In this document: positions 50,807 through 61,435 of the stretch, piece after piece
Numbering within the stretch: the stretch's first letter is position 1
How the letters are laid out: every line of letters begins with the position of its first letter
DNA from: Lasiosphaeris hirsuta
Lineage: Eukaryota > Ascomycota > Sordariomycetes > Sordariales > Lasiosphaeriaceae
Length of the DNA: 64,000 bases
NCBI GenBank assembly: GCA_030549175.1
Contig: JAUKUA010000001.1
Location: forward strand, 4,340,001 to 4,404,000
Direction of reading: 5' to 3'
The notes under the pieces: model-generated
What the model was told of the DNA's origin: nothing
What the model saw: the letters and a program-made list of their open reading frames with translations, nothing else
Database searches by the model: none
Made by a program: the position numbers and the translations under genes

Positions 50807-51851
50807 CTTGCCTATTGCCGTAGATTGGATTCTCCGACGCTTGGTAAGCCCCGCAGCAGTGAGCAATTCAGGGCGCCGGCGGCATTTATTCAGAGAATCT
50901 CGAGGTTATCTTACTACACTAGGCCAGGGTCTGTCTGGGTCAGGTGAGGTGCCTGGGAAATCCGCATCGCGTGGTTGGTTGGATAGCCGTATGAGGTGCT
51001 GCGGGATCCCCACAGTGAGAAGCTTGGTGGCAGCTCTCGCAGGTCTGGGGCCAAGGTCGCCGACAACGGCGGTGGCTTCCTCGCTACAACACTGGGCCGA
51101 GACAACGGCAGAAAACGGCCCATTTTCTTGCTTGATTCTGCACCGCCGTTTTCATTGTATCTTTTATCGTCCTTTTCATCGTCGCCTCTCCTCGGTAACG
51201 GTGGCATAGCTCGGCAAACACAGCGTTGTTGACTTTGCGCTCAGAAGAAACGAATGCTGGTGTCTCTGCTTTCTATTGATTTTCCCCGTTTGGTGACATA
51301 TATTCCACCTTCTTGTATTGCGCTCCAGTTTAGAGGCCACAGGTCGCTGTTTTCAGGGCATTATCTGGAATATTCCTGGACAAGCCTTTGGTGTATCGAG
51401 ATTCTGACATGAAAATAAACATACTCCGAAGCCTCGGAATTGGTAGGCCTTGGCATGGGGCAGGCACTGAGGGATGTGGCGTGCGGGAGCCTCAGGCCCC
51501 ACCCCCACCATTACGGCATGGCCAAGTGAGGTCGGCTGGTTGGAACTTGGTGCTCGCGCCGCAATCAGCTGGCACATCCAGGCTGCCAGTCCAGTGTCCC
51601 AGTGTACCGGCTCAACAGTTGTGACCACCAGCTAGGCTTTCACAAACAAGACGTGACGGCGAACGAAAGGCGATCGGCTTCAGCCTCTCCCCTTTTAACG
51701 CCTGTTGCAACGCACGCCCGTTGATGCGACGCCTTGAACGGACCCCGCCTCGCTCACCTCGAGCCAGCCCCCGACCCCTCGCGTCGTAATCCGCTACTGA
51801 AGCGCTTCAATCCGCTCATCCTCCAAGGCCACCGGTATCAACGGCGATACC
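50807..51851. promoter_or_regulatory. Divergent intergenic region, flavocytochrome / SGNH hydrolase
   Basis: About 1 kb between opposing start codons. It should contain both promoters. ORFs within it are short and without family character. Confidence 0.45.
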
Positions 51852-52826
51852 ATGGCCGGTCGCCAGAAACTGCGGATTCTCTGCTTCGGCGACTCGCTGA
51901 CGGCCGGGTATACGCAGATGGGCAGTGTCTACCACCCCTACGAGGAAACTCTGCAGCAGATGCTCGAGATGGCCTTCCCTGACGTCGACATCGAGACGGT
52001 CGAGGACGGAAAGCCCGGCGACACGGTCAAGCACGGATTTTTGCCCAGGATTCTGAAGAACTGTGCGTTTTCAACCTATTCCCTGTGGTGCCGGTGCTGG
52101 CCGCAAATGACGTTGAACCGAAAAAGCTAATTTGTGCTTTGCGCCCTTAGTCCCCTTCAAAAAGCAAGACGACGAGTCATACGACTGGACGATTGTGTTA
52201 GGGGGAACGAAGTATGTTTTGCCATGGTACACCTCTGCCCCATCTGTCAATTCCCACTCTAACCACGTTGCCACCCTCACCCACAGTGATCTTGCCTACA
52301 ACATCAAGCCCGAAGACATCTTTGAGAAGCTGAAACAAGTCTGGGAGGTCCCCCTGCGGCGAAAGAGCAAAGTGCTTGCTCTCACAGTGCCTGAGGCAGG
52401 CGTCTTCCGAGAGCAACTCAATACAAGGAGGACCACGCTGAACGACTTGATCAAGGGGTACAAGAGAGAAGGCTTGTAAGCACTTCCCGTATCCAGCCAC
52501 CCGCTCGACTAACCGCAGCACTAACACCCGTTTCTAGCCACGTCTTCGACCTCCACACCGCGGTGCCGTTTTTTGCGATGTCGACCAAGGACCAGGAGCG
52601 ATACTGGGACGATAACGTCCACTTTACCTCGGACGGCTATGATTTGATCGGGAACAAGGTCGGCATATCCTTGGTCAGCATACTGGCAAAGGAGAAGGCA
52701 AACGCACCTCCTGCAAAGAAACGCCGCGTATTTCGAGACGATGACAAGTCATTCGAGGAAGAGGTTGGGGACCCGACGGCTATCGATCAAGGTTATATCG
52801 TTGTGCGTAGGAAGGACTTAGATTAG
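51852..52826 (+). CDS. SGNH/GDSL-type esterase
   Basis: Small serine hydrolase of about 249 aa from four exons: 51852-52062, 52151-52211, 52287-52475 and 52538-52826; introns are 88, 75 and 62 bp. Block I is ILCFGDSLTAGY with the nucleophilic Ser near residue 15; block II glycine is in the GKPGDTV stretch; block III is GGTND, restored only across the second splice; block V is DDNVHFTSDGYDLIG with the Asp-x-x-His pair. No signal peptide, so intracellular. The C-terminus after the catalytic His carries a basic PAAKKRRV-like segment (PPAKKRRVFRDDD), which resembles a nuclear localisation signal. Similar fungal proteins are lumped as GDSL lipase/acylhydrolase; the substrate is not predictable. 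Confidence 0.87.
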
Positions 52827-53086
52827 CACGGCGAAGTACCAGGCATAGACGGGAGGGCTCGGTTTTTTTTTCTCCCTTCATTTTAGGCCGGCGATAAGGC
52901 GCACTAGGTTACTGGTCTTGCATTGGGACATGAGACGGGAAAGGTGTTGGGTATTATTAGGCTTGGATGCCATCTATCATTTCTTGTTAAAGAATATGTT
53001 AGACATGGCCGGCTCGTTACGACCTTGAGGAGGTCACCCACGGATATTGAGGACCGCCTGGCCTACTACTCTAAATAGTATTATCT

Positions 53087-54355
53087 TCATACAGCAATGC
53101 GAGTCGCCACGAACCCGGGGAATTCTGACTGCAGAGCGTCAGCAAGCTGTTCCACCTCCTCAGCAACGCCTTGCACGTTACTGTCCCACCGCCGCATCTC
53201 CTTGCCCGCTGGAACGTCTGCTCGGCCGGAACCCTTCTCCCCTGTGGGCTCGCCACTCTCAAAGTAAATTATCCTGTCGATCTGGTCAATCGACCCCATC
53301 AACCGGCCCTGTTCAATCATCTTGGCCGTTGTATCCTCAGCCTTGTCCCCGCTCAACCCAAGCAGCAGACCCAGGGCGTCAAACCCAATGTTGCTATACA
53401 ACCGACTCGCACCGAGCAGGTTGTGTTCCACCACGGCCTTGGCCAGCACGGTGGACCCGTCTGACGTTGTGGCCAGCTGGTGCGGCGCGAGCCCCTGAGC
53501 AAATTTGTCCACCTCGGCGGGCGCGAGCAGTCGATCGAGGAACATCTTCTCGAGGATGCCGTACTCCTCCAGCCCGGCCGAGCGCTCGTCCTTGTACAAC
53601 CGGCCGAGGACCCTGCTGCGGGACGGGCCTGCGGGCGCTAGAATGGCGCACTTGATGGCCATGCTGAGCGTGTGCAAACGCTCCTCCTCGGCAATGGCGG
53701 GGGTGAAGCTGATGTCGTGGTAGCTGTGGGCAGCGACGAGGAATTGCCGCTTCGAGTCCTGGATGCGGGCCGCGCTGAGCTTGAAGTGCAGTATCTGCTC
53801 CGGGTTTTCGGTCAAGTGCATGATGTTCTTGAGCTTGTTGAGGTACGTCTCGGCGGCCGTGCTTTCGTCGGCCTCGAGGTAGTTGCGCACGATGCGGACC
53901 CAGATGGCCACCTTCTCGGCGTCTGACACGCGCCGCTGGGAGCTATCCAGCGGAATCTCGGCAAGGGTTTGGGCCGCCAAGAAGAAGCTTTCCCTTCGCT
54001 CATAGCCTGCCGCGGCGAGCTCGCGCAGGGCGCACGACTGCTCGAGAAGGGATGAGGCCAAGGGCGGGATGGTGCCAATGCAGTCGGTAAGATACTGGCC
54101 CGCCGCTATCCACATGTCGCTGTTGTCGAACGACTTGACGGTCGCGATGAAGTCGTTCAACACATCCCGTTTCGAGACGACTCCACATGGCCCTCGAAGC
54201 AGATGTTCGGCGATGCCGATAAGGTCGACCCTGATGTCGGCGGGTGAGGAGAAAGACTTGATGTTGGCGAAAAGAGTCTGGTACATGGCCGCCGCTTGTT
54301 CTGGGTCTGGCATCGCCTCGATCCTGAACAACTCTTGGAGTAATTTTGCAGACAT
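53087..54355 (-). CDS. CSN4: COP9 signalosome complex subunit 4
   Basis: PCI-domain subunit of the COP9 signalosome, which removes Nedd8 from cullins and so controls cullin-RING ubiquitin ligases; in filamentous fungi it affects development and light responses. Single exon, about 422 aa from the internal Met (MSAKLLQELF); ATG 54370 would add five residues. TPR-like helical repeats fill the N-terminal two thirds, with AEKVAIWVRIVRNYLEADES, AETYLNKLKNIM and HFKLSAARIQDSKRQFL. The PCI/winged-helix part follows: ILAPAGPSRSRVLGRLYKDE, YGILEKMFLDRLL, VVEHNLLGASRLYSNIGFDA and KMIEQGRLMGSIDQIDRIIY are all characteristic of CSN4. The C-terminal helix is WDSNVQGVAEEVEQLADAL. It is not clustered with other signalosome genes here, but lies about 10 kb from PRE4. 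Confidence 0.94.
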   Translation of the reverse strand: MSAKLLQELFRIEAMPDPEQAAAMYQTLFANIKSFSSPADIRVDLIGIAEHLLRGPCGVVSKRDVLNDFIATVKSFDNSDMWIAAGQYLTDCIGTIPPLASSLLEQSCALRELAAAGYERRESFFLAAQTLAEIPLDSSQRRVSDAEKVAIWVRIVRNYLEADESTAAETYLNKLKNIMHLTENPEQILHFKLSAARIQDSKRQFLVAAHSYHDISFTPAIAEEERLHTLSMAIKCAILAPAGPSRSRVLGRLYKDERSAGLEEYGILEKMFLDRLLAPAEVDKFAQGLAPHQLATTSDGSTVLAKAVVEHNLLGASRLYSNIGFDALGLLLGLSGDKAEDTTAKMIEQGRLMGSIDQIDRIIYFESGEPTGEKGSGRADVPAGKEMRRWDSNVQGVAEEVEQLADALQSEFPGFVATRIAV

Positions 54356-55177
54356 GGCTACGAATCGCAAATCTAGGGCTCTGTACCTAAGACTAGCGTC
54401 GTAGGGTGCGAGGGGCGGAGGAGTGGTCGCTGGCTGTTGGAAGAAGCGGCAGCAGTCGGCAACCTAGCAGCTGGGATACCGTACAGACGGGGGACCAGGT
54501 GTCCGTGTTGAAATATCGTGAATTTTCAATAAACCCGGAAAGAGAGGTGGTGATCGAGTGCGGGACTAGTCACTGGCCCGGGGGTTGATGAATCACGGAG
54601 CAAGACTGACAGCTTCGGCATGGGTTTGTGTTGGCACTGGGAATCTTGTCCCCGCAGCAGCAGCAGCCGGGGGTTTCGATGTGGGGCTTTGGCGGGGTCC
54701 TAAGACTGAGGAGAACAAGGTCGAAGCTTCTACATGCCTTAGCTTGCGTGGGGCAGATCCATGGAATTGATGGATTCCGAGATTTCAAAATTCAAGGCTC
54801 TTCCATCGCAAACAGCATTCTACCTACACATGACACAAATCATCTGCAAACCGCAACAAAGGCCAAGACATCATGATTTGTCGAAACTGCTGATTCTCAC
54901 TCTCCTCCTGCATATCACGGACATAATGTGATTTATATATATAAAGATGTAAAATTTCGATTTTCAGCCTTCAAAGAATCACGCACTTCGCTGGTAAGCC
55001 ACAGGGACCTTCCTTTCCTGGTGCATCATCCACATCCTCTCTACCCCTCCTAACCTCTGACTTGGGCTGCTCCTCCTTCGCTGCCGGCGCAATTGTCTGC
55101 TTTGCACCGCTTACAGCCCCTTCCGTGGGCGGATTAGCTACGCCGGGTAAAATGCCGACTCCCTTGGTTCCGTGTAT
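54356..55177. other. Intergenic region
   Basis: Holds the CSN4 promoter on the left and the 3' flank of the quinone reductase gene on the right. A short CAG/CAG-type run occurs near 54655. No gene seen. Confidence 0.5.
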
Positions 55178-55875
55178 TTACGCACCGACAGACTTGGCGA
55201 CAGTCTGGTAGAATGACTCGCCCTGGATGGTGGCGATCTCCTTCTCCTTGTCCGATGGTTTCCGACTACCGTCCGCTCCCGCAAAAGTACCGGCGCCCCA
55301 AGGGCTGCCGCCGTGGATCTCAGTCAGATCTGTCAATTGACTAAAGGCCTTGGCGTATCCGAACGGCACGTAGATGATGCCATGGTGGGTGAGAGTGCTC
55401 AGGGCCGCAATGGCTGTCGATTCCTGGCCACCACCCAAGCTGGCGGTCGAGATGAAGAGGCCGGCGTACTTGCCGTGAAAGCCTCCCGAAGACCACTGCT
55501 TGCCCGTCTTGTCCCAGAATGTCTTCCACTGTGCGGGGAAGTTGCCGTACCTTGTCGGGATGCCGATGAGGAAGGCATCGTACGCCTCGAGTGTGGCTGG
55601 GTCGTTGAGGATGGGGATGTCGGTAGGCTTGGGTGGCGCGTACATCTTGGCGAGGATCTCGTCGGACAGTGTCTCGGGGATTTGGTAGAGATCCGCGGTG
55701 CCGCCGGCCTTCTCAATGCCAGCCTTCTCGGCCTCGGCAAGGGTCCGGATATGCCCATACATGGAATACTAGTGAGTGAGACATGTTAGCTGCCATCCAT
55801 GGCCCTCGTCGAGGTCGGATGATCCTGTGACGAAATGGGTAGACTTACGTAGACGATGGCGATTTTGGGAGCCAT
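55178..55875 (-). CDS. Flavodoxin-like NAD(P)H:quinone oxidoreductase (WrbA/Pst2 type)
   Basis: FMN-containing enzyme that reduces quinones by two electrons, avoiding semiquinone radicals; in yeast the Pst2/Rfs1/Ycp4 group is linked to eisosomes and oxidative stress. About 205 aa from two exons (minus): 55875-55849 and 55768-55178; the 80-bp intron splits the first FMN loop. Splicing gives [20 protein letters not shown], the classical FMN phosphate-binding loop. Other marks: [85 protein letters not shown] and the C-terminal [12 protein letters not shown]. Normal family length. A TATA box lies about 156 bp upstream. Confidence 0.93.
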
Positions 55876-57949
55876 TTTGAGAGTGGATTTTGGAGTGATG
55901 CGGTGTTGGAGAGGTAGATACAGTGTTTAGACTGATGTGTCACTTGAAGATTGACAAAAGAACTGATGAACTATGGCTGGAGAGGAAAAGGGAGGTGAAG
56001 AGGGGGAAGAATATCTAGGTTTATATAGGGTTGTCTTAGGCTGTACCTTGGCCACGACGTGGTGCAATGGCGTCTCCCCTGGAGAGGTCTCGTCGGAGCG
56101 GGCTAGCACGGCATTCGTCATGATCAAATAATCACTCCAAATCAAAAGATAGGTACGGCGAGACTTCAGGAGATGGGGATAGCTACGAGGCACAGACAGG
56201 GGTCATAAAAGCGGATTTTGGCTGCTTCCAGGACTTGCAGACTCGGGGGTCCATTCATTGGCAACCTAGCCTATTGGGCGTGTAGGGTGCTGAATCATCT
56301 CCCCTATCTGGAGATCAGGAGCTGTTGATTCCACCAGGGCAGATAGAAGGGGGTGAAGCATAGGTCAGCCTCTTGCCCTCCTGCCCCTCCTGCCCCTCCT
56401 GCCCCTCATCGACGCCGGCATTCTAGCGTCCTCAACCCTGTGGAAAACACGATCCCTGCATGCCACTAATCAGGAAAATGGCCCGTGCAGTAACAGTTTG
56501 TCTGCAGACCTGTGCCTGCCGGTGTTAGTGAGGAACCTTGCAATTCGGAAGCTGCCGATGAGCACCGACTAGTCTCAAGTGGCCTATGCTCGCTGCTGAA
56601 TAACCGCTGACTGCGAATGCTGTAAGCTCGTTCCCTCTCTAAGCCTCTCTCCCTGCAGCTTCTGCACCATTCGCCGCATCGAGACGGATTCCCATCTATT
56701 GCGCCAGCGATCGGGTTTGTGTACTGCTAGCAGTTTGTCATGCGTTACCTCTTCTTGAACAAAGCATCCTGGTCTCGGTTGTCCGGGCGTCGAGCCCCCG
56801 ACTTCCCATTTCCGACTCACGACAACAATCGGAAAATTCTCGTTGTGGGGTTTTCGAGACCTCGCGAGCGCTGGCAGTCTTAGTTAAGGTGACAAATGTA
56901 GGTAGGTACATACGCACCCAAGGCATCTCCAACACCAGAAATCAAGCGAGGGTGTCCGCCTGAGATCCTGAGACAAGGCTGGGTTACATTACATATCCCC
57001 ACCGGAAACGAAAACACATCTCGGGATCCATCCGGACCATCGCCACGCTCTTCGTCCTGCAGCAGCCATCGAAAATAAGACTTGCATGCGAAACGCTGGC
57101 ACAGTCTGTTATTATCTCGCCCGCTACATCGATGCAAGTCTCTTTCTTCGTCCGTCCTCCGCCGCGGGCCGACGTGATTATTTTGCTCTCGGACGGACGA
57201 AACGATGCGTTTTGTGATCAAACCCCTCTCCACCCCGTGAGCCTCCCGCTGCTGCTGCTGCTGCTGCACCACGACCGATTAGGTTCGGGCACAACATGAG
57301 GTCTCGAGGGCAGGTATCAATAGGCCGATCAACCATTATTTGTTGAATTGACGTCTTGCTTCTCCTAGACCGGGATGACTGAAGTGAGGGGCAATGGTGC
57401 TCATCAAAGTCTCACCAGTCGTTCGTTCATTGGCATGTCTGGCTCGGTACTTTATCTGATTGTTTGCATACCTGACTGATTAAGGTACCTACCGTACTTG
57501 GGGACCCTAGCCGCTTGCTGCTCCCCAACCGAGTGGTTGAACGGCAGTACTGACGCAATCATCACCGCAAGTGTCACCACGAAACATTTATACCTTACTC
57601 TATTCCCCCCTCTGAGAAGCAATGTCATCGGTATTAACATCTCACACGTCGATCAAAGGGTGGCGGTGCCTGGAACTCGAAACATCACTGGGGGGTTTCC
57701 GCGTGTTATAACAAAACTTTATATCTTTGATCGGCTACTTCTTCCATCTTTATTTTCTCTTTGTCTAGATCTACAATACCGCCCAAACGCCAACGCTCCG
57801 CATGTGTTTTACCCCAAACAATAAACATTACCAACGTCAAAGCATATAATGCACACAATGCAAATGCGAAATGCAGATACGAAGCAGATGCAGATGCCAA
57901 GCATAGCTCGATCTTTCAGCCCTGAACCCCTTTTCCGCTCGCCTATAGA
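55876..57949. other. Intergenic region
   Basis: About 2.1 kb with no supported gene. It contains the quinone reductase promoter, a triplicated CTGCCCCTC unit at about 56380-56408 and a CTG run (GCTGCTGCTGCTGCTGC) near 57250. ORFs at 56880-57272 and 57498-57824 show no motif. Confidence 0.45.
56031..56040 (-). promoter_or_regulatory. Probable TATA box of quinone reductase gene
   Basis: The minus strand reads CCCTATATAA, a good TATA consensus, about 156 bp upstream of the start codon. TATA promoters are common for stress-inducible genes, consistent with the product. Confidence 0.5.
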
Positions 57950-59395
57950 CTAAGCCCTCCATCCTCCCCTTTTCTTGTACACCATAACCCTAGCCACGGT
58001 ATTAAGGACAGCAGCGAACAGAAGACCGGAGGCGGCATATGCCATCGTCCCCTTCCACTCGGCATCGCTATACCCGCCCACAATGGCTCCAGCAATTGGT
58101 GTACCGATGAGCAGCGCAATGCCCGACACCAGAAAGCTTATACCCATCCTCACACCGACACGGCTCATATCAGGAGCAAGACTGACAATCACACTTGGGA
58201 CCAGGCTGACGACGCCGCCAGAAAGAGCGCCGTAGAGCAGTGCAAATACAATAGCGCCGGCCAAATTCTGGATCCCCAACCATCCATATCCGATTGCAGC
58301 GCTTCCGATGAGGCAGATACTCAAAACATTGAGAGAGCCATAGCGATCTGCTAGGGCGTTGGGAACCAGGCGCCCAAAAACAGAACCGACATTGAGCATG
58401 GTGACAAGGTATGGCGCGAAGTCGGGCGTCGTGATCTTGTGCGCGGTGGCGAAGACGGTGATGTAGAAGAAGGGCACGTACAGCGTCAGGAAGGAGAAGA
58501 AGCTAGAGGCGACAAAAGTGACATACGGCCAGTCGGTCAGAGCACTCCTGTCGAACAAGGCGCGGGCTTTGCCAGAAGGTGGTATGCGGGTTCGCATGCA
58601 GACGAGAGGGATGACGGAAAGGGCGAGCAGGATGAATGCGAGAACGCGCGTGGCCCAGCCGAAGCCGACGACGGGCTCCAGTCGGCTGAAGATGATGGGA
58701 AATACGATGCCGGCAACGGGTGATCCAGCGCTCGAGATACCAAGGGCTAGGGCGCGGTGGCGCGAGAAGTATTGACTGATAATGGCCGCTGATGGGAGAA
58801 ATGTGAGGCCCATACCGAGGCCGACGCAGATGCCCTGAGCCAAGACGAACTGCCAGTAAACGGTGCACAGCGATGTCATAAACATTCCGAAGATAATGAG
58901 GAATAGGCCGCCAACAAGCGTATGGCGGAAATAGCCAGCGTCAAACAGGGGGCCAGAGATGAGGCCTACCAAGCACAGAAGGGCCGCTTGGATCGAGCCA
59001 ATCCAGGATATATCTGATGCCGAGCTCGTCTTGAGGAGGGTTTCCTCATAATAGGCCTGGAAGACGCCGAAAGTGTTGATCAAGCCCCATGTGTCTACCA
59101 AGACGATGGTCGCTCCCAGGACGATGAGCCATGCCTCGAGTCCGCCATCGGGTACTGGTTCTACACTTGTCGAGGGTTCAAGCTGGGGCAGTTCGGCCGC
59201 GATTACTACCAGCGGATCTGGGACGGCTATCGTCTGGGCTTCCTTGTCGATTATGGCGGTGCCGAATTCTGACTCGTTCCGTTCCGAGTCGGAGTTATCC
59301 GACCTGCTGGAGTTTGCTTGCTTTTCCATGGTGTCCTGGTGTGTTATTCTGCCCTTTGGGGGTGTTGATGGCGGACGGGTCAAGTCGGCTGACAA
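57950..59395 (-). CDS. MFS transporter of the monocarboxylate-transporter-like family
   Basis: Single-exon, 12-helix transporter of about 481 aa from ATG 59395, or 459 from the internal Met at 59329, which starts right before the charged NSSRSDNSDSER tail. The family signature PDGGLEAWLIVLGATIVLVD opens the first helix, as in fungal monocarboxylate-type permeases. Helix 1 continues INTFGVFQAYYEETLL; loop 4-5 region FLPSAAIISQYFSRHRALAL and GISSAGSPVAGIVFP are also typical. The second half includes FGRLVPNALADRYGSLNVL and IAGAIVGGYSDAEW. Substrate could be a monocarboxylate, riboflavin or a secondary metabolite intermediate; fungal members are diverse. No biosynthetic cluster genes flank it. 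A TATA-like motif lies about 105 bp upstream of ATG 59395. Confidence 0.88.
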   Translation of the reverse strand: MSADLTRPPSTPPKGRITHQDTMEKQANSSRSDNSDSERNESEFGTAIIDKEAQTIAVPDPLVVIAAELPQLEPSTSVEPVPDGGLEAWLIVLGATIVLVDTWGLINTFGVFQAYYEETLLKTSSASDISWIGSIQAALLCLVGLISGPLFDAGYFRHTLVGGLFLIIFGMFMTSLCTVYWQFVLAQGICVGLGMGLTFLPSAAIISQYFSRHRALALGISSAGSPVAGIVFPIIFSRLEPVVGFGWATRVLAFILLALSVIPLVCMRTRIPPSGKARALFDRSALTDWPYVTFVASSFFSFLTLYVPFFYITVFATAHKITTPDFAPYLVTMLNVGSVFGRLVPNALADRYGSLNVLSICLIGSAAIGYGWLGIQNLAGAIVFALLYGALSGGVVSLVPSVIVSLAPDMSRVGVRMGISFLVSGIALLIGTPIAGAIVGGYSDAEWKGTMAYAASGLLFAAVLNTVARVMVYKKRGGWRA

Positions 59396-59499
59396 TCGGA
59401 AGCCGTTCTCTTGGCTATTTGGAGACGTTGGCTAACACGATCTACTACTGCTGGCCTGTTTGAGGATCGAGCAGAGAACTCTAGTTGTGAGATAGCGTC

Positions 59500-59507
59500 A
59501 TATATAG
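59500..59507 (-). promoter_or_regulatory. Possible TATA box of MFS transporter gene
   Basis: TATATA on the minus strand (CTATATATG) about 105 bp upstream of ATG 59395. Confidence 0.4.
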
Positions 59508-59782
59508 GAGATATCTGATTATCAATCCAAGTGGTGTTGGTGGGACATCAACATGACTTCCTTGCGAGTGGGCTTCGGGCTTTGTAAGTAGGCATATAAG
59601 GTATTTAGGTATGTACAAAGTTCAAGAAAATGGGAGACGACGGACAGAGGCTCAATTTGTACAGGCTACAAGCAACCTGGTAGATGGGAGCGGTCATGGC
59701 AGATCGGGGTTAACAAGGGCATGCGCAATGTGGTTGGCTGGTGGTTGGTGACAAAGGTCACCTCGCGCTCGCGGTTATGCCT

Positions 59783-59799
59783 CCCCCCCCCCCCCCCCC
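59783..59799 (+). repeat. C17 homopolymer
   Basis: The longest G/C homopolymer in the window. Exact length should be treated as uncertain. Confidence 0.9.
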
Positions 59800-60847
59800 G
59801 GACTGTCCCCCTCTCTGCTGCTGGGCATATTGCTCTATTTGGGCTAGCGATTGCTCGGCAGATGAAAAATGTGGTTTGCTTTGGGTTCAATTGCGCTGGT
59901 GGGCCTCGAGTGCTCCGGCTAGGGTCACTGGGTAGGTGGTCGCATCAGCTGCAGAGCAAGGGTTACAAGGGTTGCGAGGGTTGCGAGGAGCTTTGGCAGC
60001 TGCAGAAGAGGTGAGGTGGGAGGAACAGGGCACGCAGGGGTGGCGGGGGAGGTGTGGATTATCGAAGAAAGTGACCTATCCCGCGGCTGTGAACTTCTTG
60101 ATTACTCGTCGCGAGCTAGTGCCGTGCCGGCCTCGCGGGGTGGCTGAACGGCACGCTGCTTCTAGGGGACTTTGGGACCGGATTGTGATGCTGGGGTTTG
60201 CACTTCTGGAGCGCTTCGTATGACAAATTGAGATGCCCGAGGAAACTAGTTGTGGTGTCAATGACTAATATAAACACCTAGATTCCCATCTAGAAAGGAT
60301 TACAGCAAAATGGAGGTAAGACTGTCCGTTCTTACGGTTCTGGAGAGGCTCGAGAGGCGTCTCAGTGGTGGGATGGATGTCGGGCCTGGGCCGCCGAGGA
60401 AAAACTGATCCGCCAGGACAACTCCTCGGAATTTCAGACCCTACTTTCCCGACAACACTCCCGGCACCCGTGACGCAGCGGGCCGAGCGTCGCACCCCCG
60501 TTTTGGCTTGCGACTCTGTTGGACATTTGAGCAAGCTTTGCTGAGACCCCAGTTCTCTTATTAGGGAGCTGCTCAAAACTTTAGGGGGCTTTCTAATCAG
60601 TGATTATACTCATGAAGTTATTTTCCATTCTTCAGCGCTTATGTATATCTCAAGAACTCGCTCGACACCATAGAGCGTACTTTTATGTCCGAATGAAGGA
60701 TTATTGACATCACTTCTGCCGTACCCATGGGCTCGGGTGCTTGTTTGGAAACCCACCTCCCATTCGCTGCTCAAAACTTGAGCATTTACAGAGGCTCTAG
60801 TTATTTATACTCTTCAGATCTGTCCAATAATATGTGAAGTGCTGATG

Positions 60848-60876
60848 TAGTAGTAGTAGTAGTAGTAGTAGTAGTA
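60848..60876 (+). repeat. (TAG)n trinucleotide microsatellite
   Basis: Almost ten uninterrupted copies of TAG in AT-rich non-coding DNA. No gene crosses it. Confidence 0.95.
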
Positions 60877-61435
60877 TGGAGGAATACCGTGAAAGAAGGC
60901 CTAGTGTGGTGTCTTGGGATACCTTCACTCCATCGCATTTTGAACTTTGTTCTTGTAAATTTTGTAATACGAGTATTTTGCAAATATAATATGTACATGT
61001 ATTGCCCAGGCGCCGACCCATACGTTGATCAGCCCTCGAGATAGTTAAATAGGGGTTGTGACGGTGGAAGCAACACATGCTTTCCCACGCCGAAATCTTA
61101 CACCCCACAGCGAGCGAGTTTGCTGGCCAAAGAAAATGTCACGCGCCTTCAGATCCCCGAACAAAAAAAGCCCACGGTATCTCAAACTCCGTTCCTATCC
61201 AATCCTGACCCAAGTCATTCGTCCGTCGTTAAGGCCAACACCAACGTTGCCAAATATACAAGGTACACATCTACATGATATAAGTAGGGTATGTACTCCT
61301 CACCAATTTCCCATCAAACTTGGACGTTCTAGGGTCTTCCGTTTGAGGATCTTTAGCTCTGCTAGGTATTCCACCTCTTTATATATACGCGTCGCAAGGC
61401 TCTTGGTAGCCATGAAGCCTAGCGTCGACTCTCCA

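Larger units (their letters stand above)
59396..61435. other. Intergenic region with microsatellites
   Basis: About 2 kb without a supported gene. It contains the transporter promoter, a C17 run, a (TAG)n array and a GGGTTGCGA short repeat near 59960-59990. ORFs at 59721-60223, 60265-60576 and 61058-61441 have no motif. Confidence 0.45.

Noticed and set aside
60060..60230. Possible tRNA or hairpin RNA in the GC-rich stretch
   Set aside because: No A-box or B-box (GGTTCGANTCC) pattern and no cloverleaf could be drawn.
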